Assembly (NCBI GenBank): GCA_002479405.1
Contig: DLMX01000031.1
Coordinates: 4,900 to 22,866 of the forward strand
Source: Methylophilaceae bacterium UBA7525
Lineage (GTDB): Bacteria > Pseudomonadota > Gammaproteobacteria > Burkholderiales > Methylophilaceae
Direction: 5' to 3'
Length of the DNA: 17,967 nt
Part shown: in pieces, positions 1 through 7,490 of the stretch
Layout: every line of letters starts with the position of its first letter
Numbering within the stretch: position 1 is the first letter of the stretch
Position numbers and translations under genes: made by a program
Notes under the pieces: generated by a model
The model's database searches: none
What the model was told of the DNA's origin: nothing
The model's input: the letters and a program-made list of their open reading frames with translations, nothing else

Positions 1-387
1 TACCTGCACGGCGGCTACGACAATATTTTCCCGCGCGTGGAAGAGGAAATGCACGGCAAGTCCATCGGCGATACGATCGAGATCACGCTGGAACCTGCTG
101 ACGCCTTCGGCGACTACGATGAAGAACTGGTTCAGATAGAGCCGGCCTCTGCATTCCCGACCAGTGAGCTGAAAGTAGGCATGCAATTCGAAGGCGAAGA
201 CGAATCAGGGGAGGTCATTCTTTACACGGTGACCGATATTCAGAACGGCAAGGTCGTGGTCGACGGCAACCATCCATGGGCCGGCGAACGCGTCCTGTTC
301 AAGGCCACTGTCACCGGCGTACGTTCGGCAGGCAAGGAAGAAGTCGAGCACGGGCATGTGCACGGTGCCGGCGGTCATCACCACTAA
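1..387 (+). CDS. slyD: FKBP-type peptidyl-prolyl isomerase SlyD, 3' part (5' end outside window)
   Basis: Cytosolic prolyl cis-trans isomerase and metal-binding chaperone of the SlyD branch of the FKBP fold. The reading frame is open from base 1 and starts with YLHGG, the SlyD motif YLHG, so the N-terminal strand (about 40-50 residues in E. coli SlyD) lies upstream of the window. The visible 128 residues contain the flap-insert domain (ADAFGDYDEELVQ), the VVVDGNHPWAG segment that matches the DGNH-LAG return into the FKBP domain, and a short His-rich tail (HGHVHGAGGHHH). The tail is shorter and less His/Asp/Cys-rich than in E. coli, so nickel binding may be weaker. A GTG at 37 and an ATG at 49 are internal, not real starts. 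The gene converges on mutS and ends before a shared hairpin terminator. The family call is firm. Confidence 0.95.
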   Translation, partial: YLHGGYDNIFPRVEEEMHGKSIGDTIEITLEPADAFGDYDEELVQIEPASAFPTSELKVGMQFEGEDESGEVILYTVTDIQNGKVVVDGNHPWAGERVLFKATVTGVRSAGKEEVEHGHVHGAGGHHH

Positions 388-397
388 GACCGGCTGC

Positions 398-440
398 AAA
401 ACAAAAAACGGCTGACGAATTCATCGTCAGCCGTTTTCAT
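398..440. terminator. Bidirectional intrinsic terminator between slyD and mutS
   Basis: A perfect 14-bp stem (arms 405-418 and 424-437) encloses a 5-base loop (419-423). The arms begin and end with AAAA/TTTT, so each strand gives a GC stem followed by a T run. The minus strand continues into further T residues (complement of 398-408), making it the stronger terminator for mutS; the plus strand serves slyD. Confidence 0.93.
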
Positions 441-465
441 TTCCAGGTCAGCACCAGCAATTGCA

Positions 466-3015
466 CTAGACCAGCTTTTTCAGTCGATAGAGCACCTCCA
501 ATGCTTGACGCGGCGTCAGTTCATCCGGCTCTATCGTCTCCAGTTCCATCACCGCAGGATGTTGAGGAGCATCTTTCGGAGCTTCAGACTCCGCAAACAT
601 ATCGCCCTGCGGCCCACCCTGGATATTCTGCTGCTCGAGTTGCGTCAGCTTGCGTTTTGCCATGTTCACCACTGACTTGGGGATGCCTGCAAGCTGGGCG
701 ACCTGCAAGCCATAACTCTGGCTGGCCGGCCCCTCTTCCACCCGATGCAGGAAGACAATGCCCTTGTCATGCTCGACCGCATCAAGATGCACATTCGCCG
801 CCTGCTTGAATTCTTCGACGATGCGCGTCAACTCGAAATAATGCGTGGCAAACAAGGTATAGCTGCGATTCTTCTCCAGCAACTGACGTGCAACCGCCCA
901 GGCCAGTGACAGGCCATCGAAGGTCGAAGTACCGCGGCCGATCTCATCAAGCAACACAAGGCTGTGTTGCGTCGCGTTGTGCAGAATGTTGGCAGTCTCG
1001 GTCATTTCCACCATGAAGGTCGAACGGCCACCGGCCAGATCGTCCGATGCACCGATGCGCGTAAAGATACGGTCGATAGTACCCATGCGCGCAGAAACCG
1101 CAGGCACATAGCAACCGCAATGCGCCAGCAGGACGATCAATGCGGTCTGCCGCATGAAGGTCGATTTACCGCCCATGTTGGGTCCGGTTATCAGCAACAG
1201 TTGGCGATAGGGGCTGAGTGCAACGTCGTTGGCAATGAACGGTTGTGCAATCTGTTCAACGACCGGGTGACGTCCGCCCGCGATTTCGAGGCCGGCTTCC
1301 TGACTGAACTCCGGTGCGACATAACTCAAGGCCTCTGCCCGCTCTGCGAAAGTGCTTAAAACATCCAGTTGCGCCACGGCAGCGGCATTGCGCTGCAGGT
1401 CCGGAATGTGCGGCAGCAAGGCTTGCAGAATCTCCTCATACAGCGCCTTTTCCCGACTCAAGGCACGCTCGTTGGCGGAAAGCACCTTGTCTTCGAAAGC
1501 TTTTAATTCAGGCGTGATGAAGCGCTCGACATTTTTCAGGGTCTGCCGGCGCCTGTATTCCGGTGGCGCATTCTCTGCCTGCGTACGACTGATCTCAATA
1601 TAGAAACCGTGCACGCTGTTGTATTCCACCTTCAGATTGGCAATACCGCTGCGCTCTTTTTCCTGCGACTCGAATTGCAACAGAAAATCACCATGGTTAG
1701 TCTGCAGGCTTCGTAATTCATCCAACTCGGCATCGTAACCATCGGCGATGACGCCACCTTCGCGCAATAGCGCTGCCGGCTCCTGCCTGATCGCCGCCTG
1801 CAACAGCGAAATAACGGTCTGTGGCGGCTGCATCCCGGCAGCAAGTCGCTGCAACATTGGCGCATCAGGCTGCACCGCCGCTTGCAACAGAAGGAGTTGC
1901 TGCAGGCTATCACGCAAGCCTGACAAATCTCGCGGTCGTGCCGTTTTTAACGCGATACGCGCACTGATACGCTCGATATCGCCTACTCCGGACAGCAACA
2001 TCCTGAGTGGCTGGCAATCCAATCCGAGCAATGCACCGACCGCTTGCTGTCTGTCATTGATGGCCTGCACATCGCGCAACGGGTGATGCAGCCAGTGCCG
2101 CAACAGACGCGCACCCATCGCAGTCCGCGTCGTGTCCAGCAAGGAATACAGCGTAGGCTTGGCTTCACCCTGCAGGGTCTGGTCGATTTCCAGATTGCGG
2201 CGGGTAGCGGCATCGAGCTGGATGTAATCCTGGCTCTGCTCCACCTGCAAACTGGTGATATGCGGCAGGGTCGTGCGCTGGGTATGCTTGACGTAATCCA
2301 GCAAGGCGCCGGCTGCGGCCACAGCTGCCGTCAGATCGCCAGCACCGAAACCGGCAAGATCATGGGTTTCAAACTGCTTGATAAGGGTTTGCAGGGCAGA
2401 ATCTGCATCAAACTGCCAGGACGCGAGCCGCTTCTTGCTGCATTTGATGACATCGACCGCAGCATGCGAGAAATCGTCCGCCAGCAACAGCTCCGCTGGG
2501 GCAATTCGCTGCAGCTCCTGCGCCAGCAAACCGGGAGCAATCTCATTCAAGATGAACTGTCCGGAAGCCAGGTTGATGCGGGCCAGGCCCAACAAACCAT
2601 CACCAGGAGCAATGGCCATCAGCAGGTTATTGCGCGATTCATCCAACAACGCGCCATCGGTCAGTGTGCCCGGCGTCAGTATGCGGGTCACTTGGCGCTC
2701 GACCGGCCCCTTGGACTTGGCGGGATCCCCTACCTGCTCGCAGATGGCGACCGCCTCGCCCATTTTGGCCAGCTTGGCCAGATACTGTTCGGCCGCATGA
2801 TAAGGTACGCCGGCCATCCTGATCGGCTCGCCATTGGAACTGCCTCGCCGGGTCAGCGTGATGCCCAGAAGACGCGCCGCCTTTTCCGCATCCTCATGAA
2901 ACAACTCGTAAAAGTCGCCCATGCGATAAAACAGCAGCATGTCCGGATATTGCGCCTTGATGCCCCAGTACTGGCGCATCATGGGTGTATGCTGTTGCAG
3001 GCTGTCGTCGCTCAA
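466..3015 (-). CDS. mutS: DNA mismatch repair protein MutS
   Basis: Mismatch-recognition ATPase of methyl-independent or methyl-directed mismatch repair. It binds mispairs as a dimer and recruits MutL. At 849 residues it is close to E. coli MutS (853). The N-terminal domain has HTPMMRQYWG and the mismatch-wedge motif GDFYE (Phe35, Glu37). The C-terminal ATPase has Walker A TGPNMGGKST near residue 610, Walker B LVLLDEIGRGTSTFDG near 687, and the signature region DDLAGGRSTFMVEM. The protein ends in the conserved tetramer helix DELTPRQALEVLYRLKKLV. The chosen start is TTG at 3015, because homologues begin about nine residues before HTPMM and no ATG is available there; the start has no good Shine-Dalgarno. 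It lies 6 bases after the suhB stop, so translation may be coupled to suhB. It ends at the bidirectional terminator. Confidence 0.97.
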   Translation of the reverse strand: MSDDSLQQHTPMMRQYWGIKAQYPDMLLFYRMGDFYELFHEDAEKAARLLGITLTRRGSSNGEPIRMAGVPYHAAEQYLAKLAKMGEAVAICEQVGDPAKSKGPVERQVTRILTPGTLTDGALLDESRNNLLMAIAPGDGLLGLARINLASGQFILNEIAPGLLAQELQRIAPAELLLADDFSHAAVDVIKCSKKRLASWQFDADSALQTLIKQFETHDLAGFGAGDLTAAVAAAGALLDYVKHTQRTTLPHITSLQVEQSQDYIQLDAATRRNLEIDQTLQGEAKPTLYSLLDTTRTAMGARLLRHWLHHPLRDVQAINDRQQAVGALLGLDCQPLRMLLSGVGDIERISARIALKTARPRDLSGLRDSLQQLLLLQAAVQPDAPMLQRLAAGMQPPQTVISLLQAAIRQEPAALLREGGVIADGYDAELDELRSLQTNHGDFLLQFESQEKERSGIANLKVEYNSVHGFYIEISRTQAENAPPEYRRRQTLKNVERFITPELKAFEDKVLSANERALSREKALYEEILQALLPHIPDLQRNAAAVAQLDVLSTFAERAEALSYVAPEFSQEAGLEIAGGRHPVVEQIAQPFIANDVALSPYRQLLLITGPNMGGKSTFMRQTALIVLLAHCGCYVPAVSARMGTIDRIFTRIGASDDLAGGRSTFMVEMTETANILHNATQHSLVLLDEIGRGTSTFDGLSLAWAVARQLLEKNRSYTLFATHYFELTRIVEEFKQAANVHLDAVEHDKGIVFLHRVEEGPASQSYGLQVAQLAGIPKSVVNMAKRKLTQLEQQNIQGGPQGDMFAESEAPKDAPQHPAVMELETIEPDELTPRQALEVLYRLKKLV

Positions 3016-3021
3016 GGAGGT

Positions 3022-3834
3022 CTAGCTCTGGGTCGGTGATTTGAGTTCCGGCGTCAGGTGCGGCGTGATGGTTTGCAATATCTGTGCAAACACCTTGGGA
3101 TTGGCGGCGACGATGTTACCACTGTCAATCCAGCTCTCATTGCCTTCAAAGTCACCAACGATACCGCCGGCCTCCTGCACCAGCAGTGCACCGGCTGCGA
3201 TATCCCACTTGGACAGGCCGATCTCCCAGAAACCGTCATACCAGCCGGCAGCGACATAAGCCAGGTCCAGCGCAGCGGAGCCGGGACGCCGGATGCCCGA
3301 GGTTTTCTTCACCATATCCTTGAACATGGCGAGGTAGGCATCAAGATGCGTAAAGTCACGAAACGGGAAACCGGTACCGATGATGGATTCCTGCAGTTTC
3401 AAGCGGTTGGTGACACGGATGCGACGATCATTGAGGAATGCGCCACGGCCCTTGGTGGCAGTGAACAGATCGTTGCGGTTCGGGTCGTAGACCACAGCCT
3501 GGGTGAGTTGACCCTTTTGCATCAGGGCGATGGAAACGCAATATTGCGGGAAGTTGTGCAGAAAGTTGGTAGTGCCGTCGAGCGGATCGATGATCCAGAT
3601 ATTCTCGGCATCCTCGTTGCTGTTGCCACTCTCCTCCCCCAGAAAACCATGGGTCGGATAAGCGTCTTTCAGTGTGTCGATAATGACACGCTCGGCGGCA
3701 TGGTCGACCTCGCTGACGAAGTCGTTGTAGGTTTTGCTGCGGATTTTCAGTGCGCCAACGTCCTGGGATGCGTGGCTGATGATACTGCCTGCACGGCGCG
3801 CGGCTTTCACCGCAATGGTCAACATCGGATGCAT
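3022..3834 (-). CDS. suhB: Inositol-1-monophosphatase / transcription co-factor SuhB
   Basis: Mg-dependent phosphatase of the IMPase family. In E. coli SuhB also joins the NusA/ribosomal antitermination complex. The N-terminus MHPMLTIAVKAARRAG matches SuhB closely, supporting the ATG at 3834, and the 270-residue length is typical. The metal site is intact: Glu67-Glu68 in GEESG, DPLDGTTN at 83-90, and WDIAAG at 210-215. Other SuhB motifs are YDPNRNDLFTA and RRPGSAALDLAYVAAG. It is the first gene of a suhB-mutS unit transcribed leftward and is divergent from trmJ, as in E. coli where suhB and trmJ are also head to head. The ribosome-binding site (AGAAAG about 5 bases upstream) is weak. Whether it acts mainly as a phosphatase or as a Nus-like factor cannot be read from the sequence. 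Confidence 0.96.
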   Translation of the reverse strand: MHPMLTIAVKAARRAGSIISHASQDVGALKIRSKTYNDFVSEVDHAAERVIIDTLKDAYPTHGFLGEESGNSNEDAENIWIIDPLDGTTNFLHNFPQYCVSIALMQKGQLTQAVVYDPNRNDLFTATKGRGAFLNDRRIRVTNRLKLQESIIGTGFPFRDFTHLDAYLAMFKDMVKKTSGIRRPGSAALDLAYVAAGWYDGFWEIGLSKWDIAAGALLVQEAGGIVGDFEGNESWIDSGNIVAANPKVFAQILQTITPHLTPELKSPTQS

Positions 3835-4098
3835 AAATCACTTTCTGCGAGTGTCCACGTGCTTTTTCCACGCGAGACGATATTAAAGAGCTGTTAAAAT
3901 AGCATTTTAACCTAGATTATTCATTAGGGCGCGAGATGATGGCGAGGCAGGTTACGAGGCAGTTTTGTCGATTGAGAGAAGTCCATAGTTTGACCTATGG
4001 ACGCCGAGCGATCGGCAAAAATGACCGTAAACTGGCCGCCAACACTCGTGCAGGCCTGAAAGGCCGCCTGATGGATAATCAGGGTTAAGCCTAATGCC
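3835..4098. promoter_or_regulatory. suhB-trmJ divergent intergenic region with palindrome and hairpins
   Basis: This 264-base gap must hold the promoters of both suhB (-) and trmJ (+). It contains a perfect palindrome TTAAAAT-AGC-ATTTTAA at 3894-3910; its left half is part of TGTTAAAAT (3892-3900), which resembles an extended -10 for trmJ, with no recognisable -35. Downstream are a direct repeat GAGGCAG (3944-3950 and 3956-3962) and nested complementary segments: 3960-3965 with 4029-4034, 3966-3973 with 4010-4017 (two G-U pairs), and a perfect 8-bp hairpin 3981-3988/3995-4002. A further 5-bp hairpin lies at 4053-4065. No open reading frame looks real. A structured trmJ leader is possible but not shown. 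Confidence 0.5.
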
Positions 4099-4911
4099 AT
4101 GACTTCCAAACCTAACTTGCCGGATCGTTTCCGGATCGTCCTCTGCCAGACCAGCCACCCTGGCAATATCGGGGCTGCTGCCCGCGCCATGAAGACGATG
4201 GGCCTGTCGCGGCTCTATCTGGTATCCCCCGCCTCTTTCCCGGATGCCCATGCCACCGTGATGGCGACCGGTGCAGCCGATCTATTGCAGAATGCCACGG
4301 TATGCGACACGCTGGAACAGGCGCTTGAAGACTGCGCGCTGGTCATTGGCCTCAGTGCACGCAAACGGCAGCTCTCACATGAGCTGCTACCTGTGCGGCA
4401 GGCGGCAGAACGCGCAGTTTCAGTCGCCTCCGGGCAGGAGGTCGCACTGGTCTTCGGTACGGAGATGAGCGGTCTTTCCAATGCCGAGCTCGACCTCTGT
4501 CAGCTACTGGCGATGATTCCTGCCAATCCCGAGTTCTCCTCGCTCAACCTGGCTGCCGCAGTACAGGTCATGTGTTATGAGCTTCGCATGGCGGGTTTGA
4601 GCCAGGATGCCACACAAATGGCCAAAACAGGACCGCTGGCCACCAGCGACGAATTGGAAAAGTTTTACCGGCATCTGGAAGAAGTGTTGATCCAGATCGG
4701 CTATTACAACCCGGAGCAGCCGAAAAAACTGATGCAGCGCGTACGTCGCATCTACGCGCGGGCCAATCTGGAGAAAGAAGAAGTCAATATTCTCCGCGGC
4801 GTGCTGAAACTGACGGTTTCACCGCGCGTGATCGGCAGCAAGACCGGCATGAAGAAGCCGGCTGAACAGGCAGCATGCGAATCCACCCCGGCCACGAAAA
4901 TTGCCGATTAA
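4099..4911 (+). CDS. trmJ: tRNA (cytidine/uridine-2'-O-)-methyltransferase TrmJ
   Basis: SPOUT-class methyltransferase that 2'-O-methylates position 32 in the anticodon loop of several tRNAs using S-adenosylmethionine. The knot motifs are all present: HPGNIGAAARAMKTMG (motif 1), VALVFGTEMSGLSNAEL (motif 2), and PEFSSLNLAAAVQVMCYEL (motif 3). A typical C-terminal segment follows (YYNPEQPKKLMQRVRRIYARANLEKEEVNILRG, here written as a region, residues about 195-228). At 270 residues it is somewhat longer than E. coli TrmJ (246), the excess being a low-complexity tail. The start at ATG 4099 precedes the conserved FRIVLCQTSHPGN; the Shine-Dalgarno is weak (AGGG at 4081-4084 is distant). trmJ next to the isc operon is a conserved proteobacterial arrangement. 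It is 30 bases upstream of cysE and probably co-transcribed with it. Confidence 0.95.
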   Translation: MTSKPNLPDRFRIVLCQTSHPGNIGAAARAMKTMGLSRLYLVSPASFPDAHATVMATGAADLLQNATVCDTLEQALEDCALVIGLSARKRQLSHELLPVRQAAERAVSVASGQEVALVFGTEMSGLSNAELDLCQLLAMIPANPEFSSLNLAAAVQVMCYELRMAGLSQDATQMAKTGPLATSDELEKFYRHLEEVLIQIGYYNPEQPKKLMQRVRRIYARANLEKEEVNILRGVLKLTVSPRVIGSKTGMKKPAEQAACESTPATKIAD

Positions 4912-4941
4912 AATAGTCAAGTTTTTGTGTCAGAATACCGT

Positions 4942-5694
4942 ATGTTCAGTCAATTAAAAGAAGATATCAGCGTTGTTTTTGAACGTGATCCGGCAGCCAG
5001 AACCCGCTGGGAAATACTGACGACCTATCCCGGCGTGCATGCCCTCATCATGCACCGCTTCTCCCACTGGATCTGGAAGCACCGGTTCTACTGGCTGGCG
5101 CGTTTCAGCTCGCATATCGCCCGCTGGCTCACCGGCATCGAGATCCATCCAGGCGCCACCATTGGACGTCGCGTCTTCATCGACCACGGCATGGGCGTGG
5201 TCATAGGCGAAACCGCCGTCATCGGTGACGATTGCACGCTTTATCATGGCGTGACGCTGGGCGGCACTTCATGGAACAAAGGCAAACGCCACCCGACGCT
5301 GGAAACGGGCGTAGTAATTGGCGCCGGCGCCAAGGTGCTCGGCCCTATCATCATAGGTGCCAATGCCAAGATCGGCTCCAACGCCGTGGTCGTCAAGGAT
5401 GTACCGGCAGATGCCACCGCTGTGGGCATCCCGGCGCGCATTCTCGACGAAGCCAAAACCCAGCAACGCGATGATATGGCAAAAAAAATCGGCTTTTCTG
5501 CTTACGCCGTCAGCGACAACATGAATGACCCGATGGCCAAGGCAATTCATGCCTTGCTCGACCATGCGGCCAAACAGGACCAGAAGCTGCAGGAAGTCAT
5601 GGAGCAGCTCGCCAAGCTGGGCGCAGACGTTGAAACGGATGCGGAAGTCGGCAAGGCCTTTGATGTGAACCATCTCAATAAAATAGTTGACTAA
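4942..5694 (+). CDS. cysE: Serine O-acetyltransferase CysE (short form)
   Basis: Transfers acetyl from acetyl-CoA to serine, making O-acetylserine, the first committed step of cysteine synthesis. The N-terminal helical domain (residues 1-60, with RDPAARTRWEILTTYPG) leads into a left-handed beta helix of hexapeptide repeats from about residue 64 to 168. The active-site region is EIHPGATIGRRVFIDHG: His82 is the catalytic histidine and Glu67 stands where E. coli has Asp143, a change I recall as common in short-form CysE. KRHPTLETG and GAGAKVLGPI are also typical. ATG 4942 (MFSQLKEDI) is chosen over GTG 4927 because homologues begin MFxxLxEDI. Length is 250 residues. The C-terminal 75 residues are a charged helical extension not typical of the E. 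coli enzyme. The position just before iscR suggests cysteine supply for IscS. Its stop codon lies inside the iscR promoter. Confidence 0.94.
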   Translation: MFSQLKEDISVVFERDPAARTRWEILTTYPGVHALIMHRFSHWIWKHRFYWLARFSSHIARWLTGIEIHPGATIGRRVFIDHGMGVVIGETAVIGDDCTLYHGVTLGGTSWNKGKRHPTLETGVVIGAGAKVLGPIIIGANAKIGSNAVVVKDVPADATAVGIPARILDEAKTQQRDDMAKKIGFSAYAVSDNMNDPMAKAIHALLDHAAKQDQKLQEVMEQLAKLGADVETDAEVGKAFDVNHLNKIVD

Positions 5695-5715
5695 AGTAAT
5701 AAGGTATTCTAGAAT
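5683..5715 (+). promoter_or_regulatory. iscR promoter with overlapping IscR type-1-like box
   Basis: TTGACT (5687-5692), a 17-base spacer and TAGAAT (5710-5715) make a strong sigma70 promoter. The 25 bases at 5683-5707 match the E. coli IscR type-1 consensus, as I recall it, at 22 of 25 positions: ATA at the left end, GTTGACT next, and GGTAT at the right end; mismatches are in the centre and in the second GTC. The box covers the -35, as expected for autorepression by holo-IscR. It overlaps the last codons and stop of cysE. A palindrome ATTCTAGAAT at 5706-5715 covers the -10. Confidence 0.8.
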
Positions 5716-5724
5716 TTCGTCTGG

Positions 5725-5740
5725 ATTTCAATAGTGAAAT
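5725..5740 (+). promoter_or_regulatory. Small inverted repeat in the iscR leader
   Basis: ATTTCA (5725-5730) and TGAAAT (5735-5740) are perfectly complementary with a 4-base loop. They would lie near the 5' end of the iscR transcript if it starts about 7 bases after the -10. This could be a weak RNA hairpin or part of a second protein site; chance is not excluded. Confidence 0.3.
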
Positions 5741-5822
5741 TAAGGTGAAAACAGCGTCTTTACTGGATTCTATGGACCGTAAGGGCGTGAATGAATACCA
5801 AAATACTTCAGGAAACCATGTC

Positions 5823-6296
5823 ATGCGATTAACAACCAAAGGCCGTTTTGCCGTCACCGCGATGCTCGATCTCGCGCTGAACGAACACGACAAGCCAGTG
5901 ACCCTGGCCGGTATCAGTGAGCGCCAGAACATATCGCTTTCCTATCTCGAACAATTATTCAGCCGCTTGCGCCGCAATGGCCTGGTCAAAAGCGTGCGCG
6001 GCCCTGGTGGCGGCTACCGCCTGGCTAAAAGCCAAAATGAGATATCCGTTTCGCTGATCATCAGCGCAGTCGATGAACTGATCGATGCCACCCAATGCGG
6101 CGGCCACGAAAATTGCCATGAAGACCGCCGCTGCATGACACACGATCTCTGGACCACGCTTAACAGCAAAATACTGGAATACCTGTCCGGCGTAACACTG
6201 GCCGACCTGGTAGCCTCGCAGGTCGAAGGCAAGAAACTGGTCATGGGCAACCGTCCATGCCCGATGCAACCTGTTATTGAGGCAGTGCCTGCCTGA
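5823..6296 (+). CDS. iscR: Iron-sulfur cluster regulator IscR
   Basis: Rrf2-family transcription factor that senses Fe-S status through a [2Fe-2S] cluster and controls the isc operon. The winged helix-turn-helix occupies about residues 1-65 (MRLTTKGRFAVTAMLDLAL, then SYLEQLFSRLRRNGLVKSVRGP, given as separate motifs). The cluster ligands Cys92, Cys98, Cys104 and His107 are present at the same numbers as in E. coli. Length is 157 residues (E. coli 162). The start is ATG 5823, which gives the universal MRLTTKGR N-terminus; AGGA at 5810-5813 lies 9 bases upstream. The frame is open upstream to GTG 5745, but that extension is not conserved-looking. A 13-codon open frame overlaps the start. It is the first gene of the isc operon, and the IscR-like box over its promoter supports autorepression. 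Confidence 0.97.
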   Translation: MRLTTKGRFAVTAMLDLALNEHDKPVTLAGISERQNISLSYLEQLFSRLRRNGLVKSVRGPGGGYRLAKSQNEISVSLIISAVDELIDATQCGGHENCHEDRRCMTHDLWTTLNSKILEYLSGVTLADLVASQVEGKKLVMGNRPCPMQPVIEAVPA

Positions 6297-6306
6297 GCTG
6301 ACTGAC

Positions 6307-7458
6307 ATGATCGGCACAAACATCTATTTCGATCATAACGCTACAACCGCACTGGATGCGGCTGTGCTGGAAGCGATGTTGCCCTTCATGACACAACAGC
6401 ACGGCAACCCCACCAGCCGCCACAGTTTCGGACGGCATGCCAGAAGCGCTATCGAACGTGCGCGCGAACAGGTGGCCAATGCAGTGAACGCACACCCGTC
6501 TCAGGTGATCTTCACCTCAGGCGGCACTGAAGCCAATAATCTGGCGATTACCGGCATCGCCAGCTGTTATGGCATCAGTCAAATCGTCACCAGCGCGATT
6601 GAGCATCCTTGCGTGCACCGCCCTTCGCTGGCCATGAAACAACGCGGCTGGAAACATTCCCTGCTGGGCGTCAATGAAAGCGGCATGGTGAGAACGGATC
6701 AGCTTGGCGCGCTATTGAATACGGAAACCAGCATCGCCTCTGTCATGCTGGCCAATAACGAAACCGGCGTCATGCAACCGGTGGCGGAACTTGCCGAAAT
6801 TGCGAGGCGTCATGGCGTTACCATGCATACCGATGCGGTGCAGGCACTAGGCAAGGTCAAGGTAGATTTCGCCGAACTGAATGTACATGCGATGACATTA
6901 TCTTCGCACAAGATCAACGGCCCACAGGGCGCCGGTGCCTTGATTCTGGACAAGCGCATTGATATCCAGCCGATTATTCATGGCGGTGGCCAGGAGCGCG
7001 GTTTGCGTAGCGGTACCGAAAATGTCGCAGCCATTGTCGGGTTCGGCGCGGCGTGCGAACTGATTCAGGCCAGACTATCACAGCACGACAGCCATATCCG
7101 CCCGTTGCGTCAGCGTCTGGAGAATGGCCTGAACAAGCTGGGAGCAGTGATATTCGGCGCAACTGTCGAACGGCTGCCAAATACCAGCTTCTTCGCCTTC
7201 AACGAGATTGATGGCGAGACACTGGTCATGGCGCTGGACCGCAGGGAGTTTGCCGTTGCCAGCGGTTCCGCCTGCTCCAGCGACAGCGCTGAACCTAGCA
7301 GCACGCTGCTGGCCATGGGAGTTGAGCATGATTTGGCCAAAGGCGCAGTTCGTGTCAGTCTGGGCATGCAAAACAGCCGTGAGCAGATCGATGCGTTCCT
7401 GGCCGTGCTTGAGCATGAAGTTACAAGGTTGCGGCAATTGACCGCCATTGCAGTATAA
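6307..7458 (+). CDS. Second cysteine desulfurase (IscS/NifS-type), tandem to iscS
   Basis: PLP-dependent aminotransferase class V enzyme expected to convert cysteine to alanine and an enzyme persulfide. All key residues are present: His100 stacking on PLP, Lys202 (SSHKINGPQGAG) forming the Schiff base, HGGGQERGLRSGT at 225-237, and the catalytic Cys323 in SGSACSS. It has 383 residues and lacks the IscS C-terminal tail (SPLWEM...EWAxH) that contacts IscU, so it may serve another acceptor or dock differently. Start ATG 6307 precedes IYFDHNATT directly; an upstream TTG at 6277 would overlap iscR and is less likely. It begins 10 bases after the iscR stop and ends 32 bases before the preferred iscS start. 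Sequence identity to IscS is moderate, so this is an old paralogue and not a recent duplication. I recall similar tandem genes in other betaproteobacteria. Confidence 0.9.
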   Translation: MIGTNIYFDHNATTALDAAVLEAMLPFMTQQHGNPTSRHSFGRHARSAIERAREQVANAVNAHPSQVIFTSGGTEANNLAITGIASCYGISQIVTSAIEHPCVHRPSLAMKQRGWKHSLLGVNESGMVRTDQLGALLNTETSIASVMLANNETGVMQPVAELAEIARRHGVTMHTDAVQALGKVKVDFAELNVHAMTLSSHKINGPQGAGALILDKRIDIQPIIHGGGQERGLRSGTENVAAIVGFGAACELIQARLSQHDSHIRPLRQRLENGLNKLGAVIFGATVERLPNTSFFAFNEIDGETLVMALDRREFAVASGSACSSDSAEPSSTLLAMGVEHDLAKGAVRVSLGMQNSREQIDAFLAVLEHEVTRLRQLTAIAV

Positions 7459-7480
7459 GTAGTTGAAAGTTATTTAATTT

Positions 7481-7484
7481 AGGA
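7481..7484 (+). promoter_or_regulatory. iscS ribosome-binding site that decides the start
   Basis: AGGA sits 3 bases before ATG 7488 and 6 bases before ATG 7491. The spacing favours the second ATG, which also gives a 404-residue protein with the same residue numbering as E. coli IscS. Confidence 0.6.
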
Positions 7485-7490
7485 TCAATG

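Noticed and set aside
2044..3039. Plus-strand frame of 331 codons opposite mutS
   Set aside because: Antisense shadow of the N-terminal half of MutS; low-complexity Gln/Arg-rich product without motifs.
3960..4034. 4.5S RNA or another known structured RNA in the suhB-trmJ gap
   Set aside because: The conserved apical sequence of SRP RNA and other known signatures were not seen; only generic hairpins are present.
4927..4941. GTG 4927 as start of CysE
   Set aside because: The conserved N-terminus begins at ATG 4942 (MFSQLKEDI); neither start has a good ribosome-binding site, so homology decides.
5745..5822. N-terminal extension of IscR from GTG 5745
   Set aside because: IscR proteins begin MRLTTKGR; the extension lies in the leader and has no ribosome-binding site.
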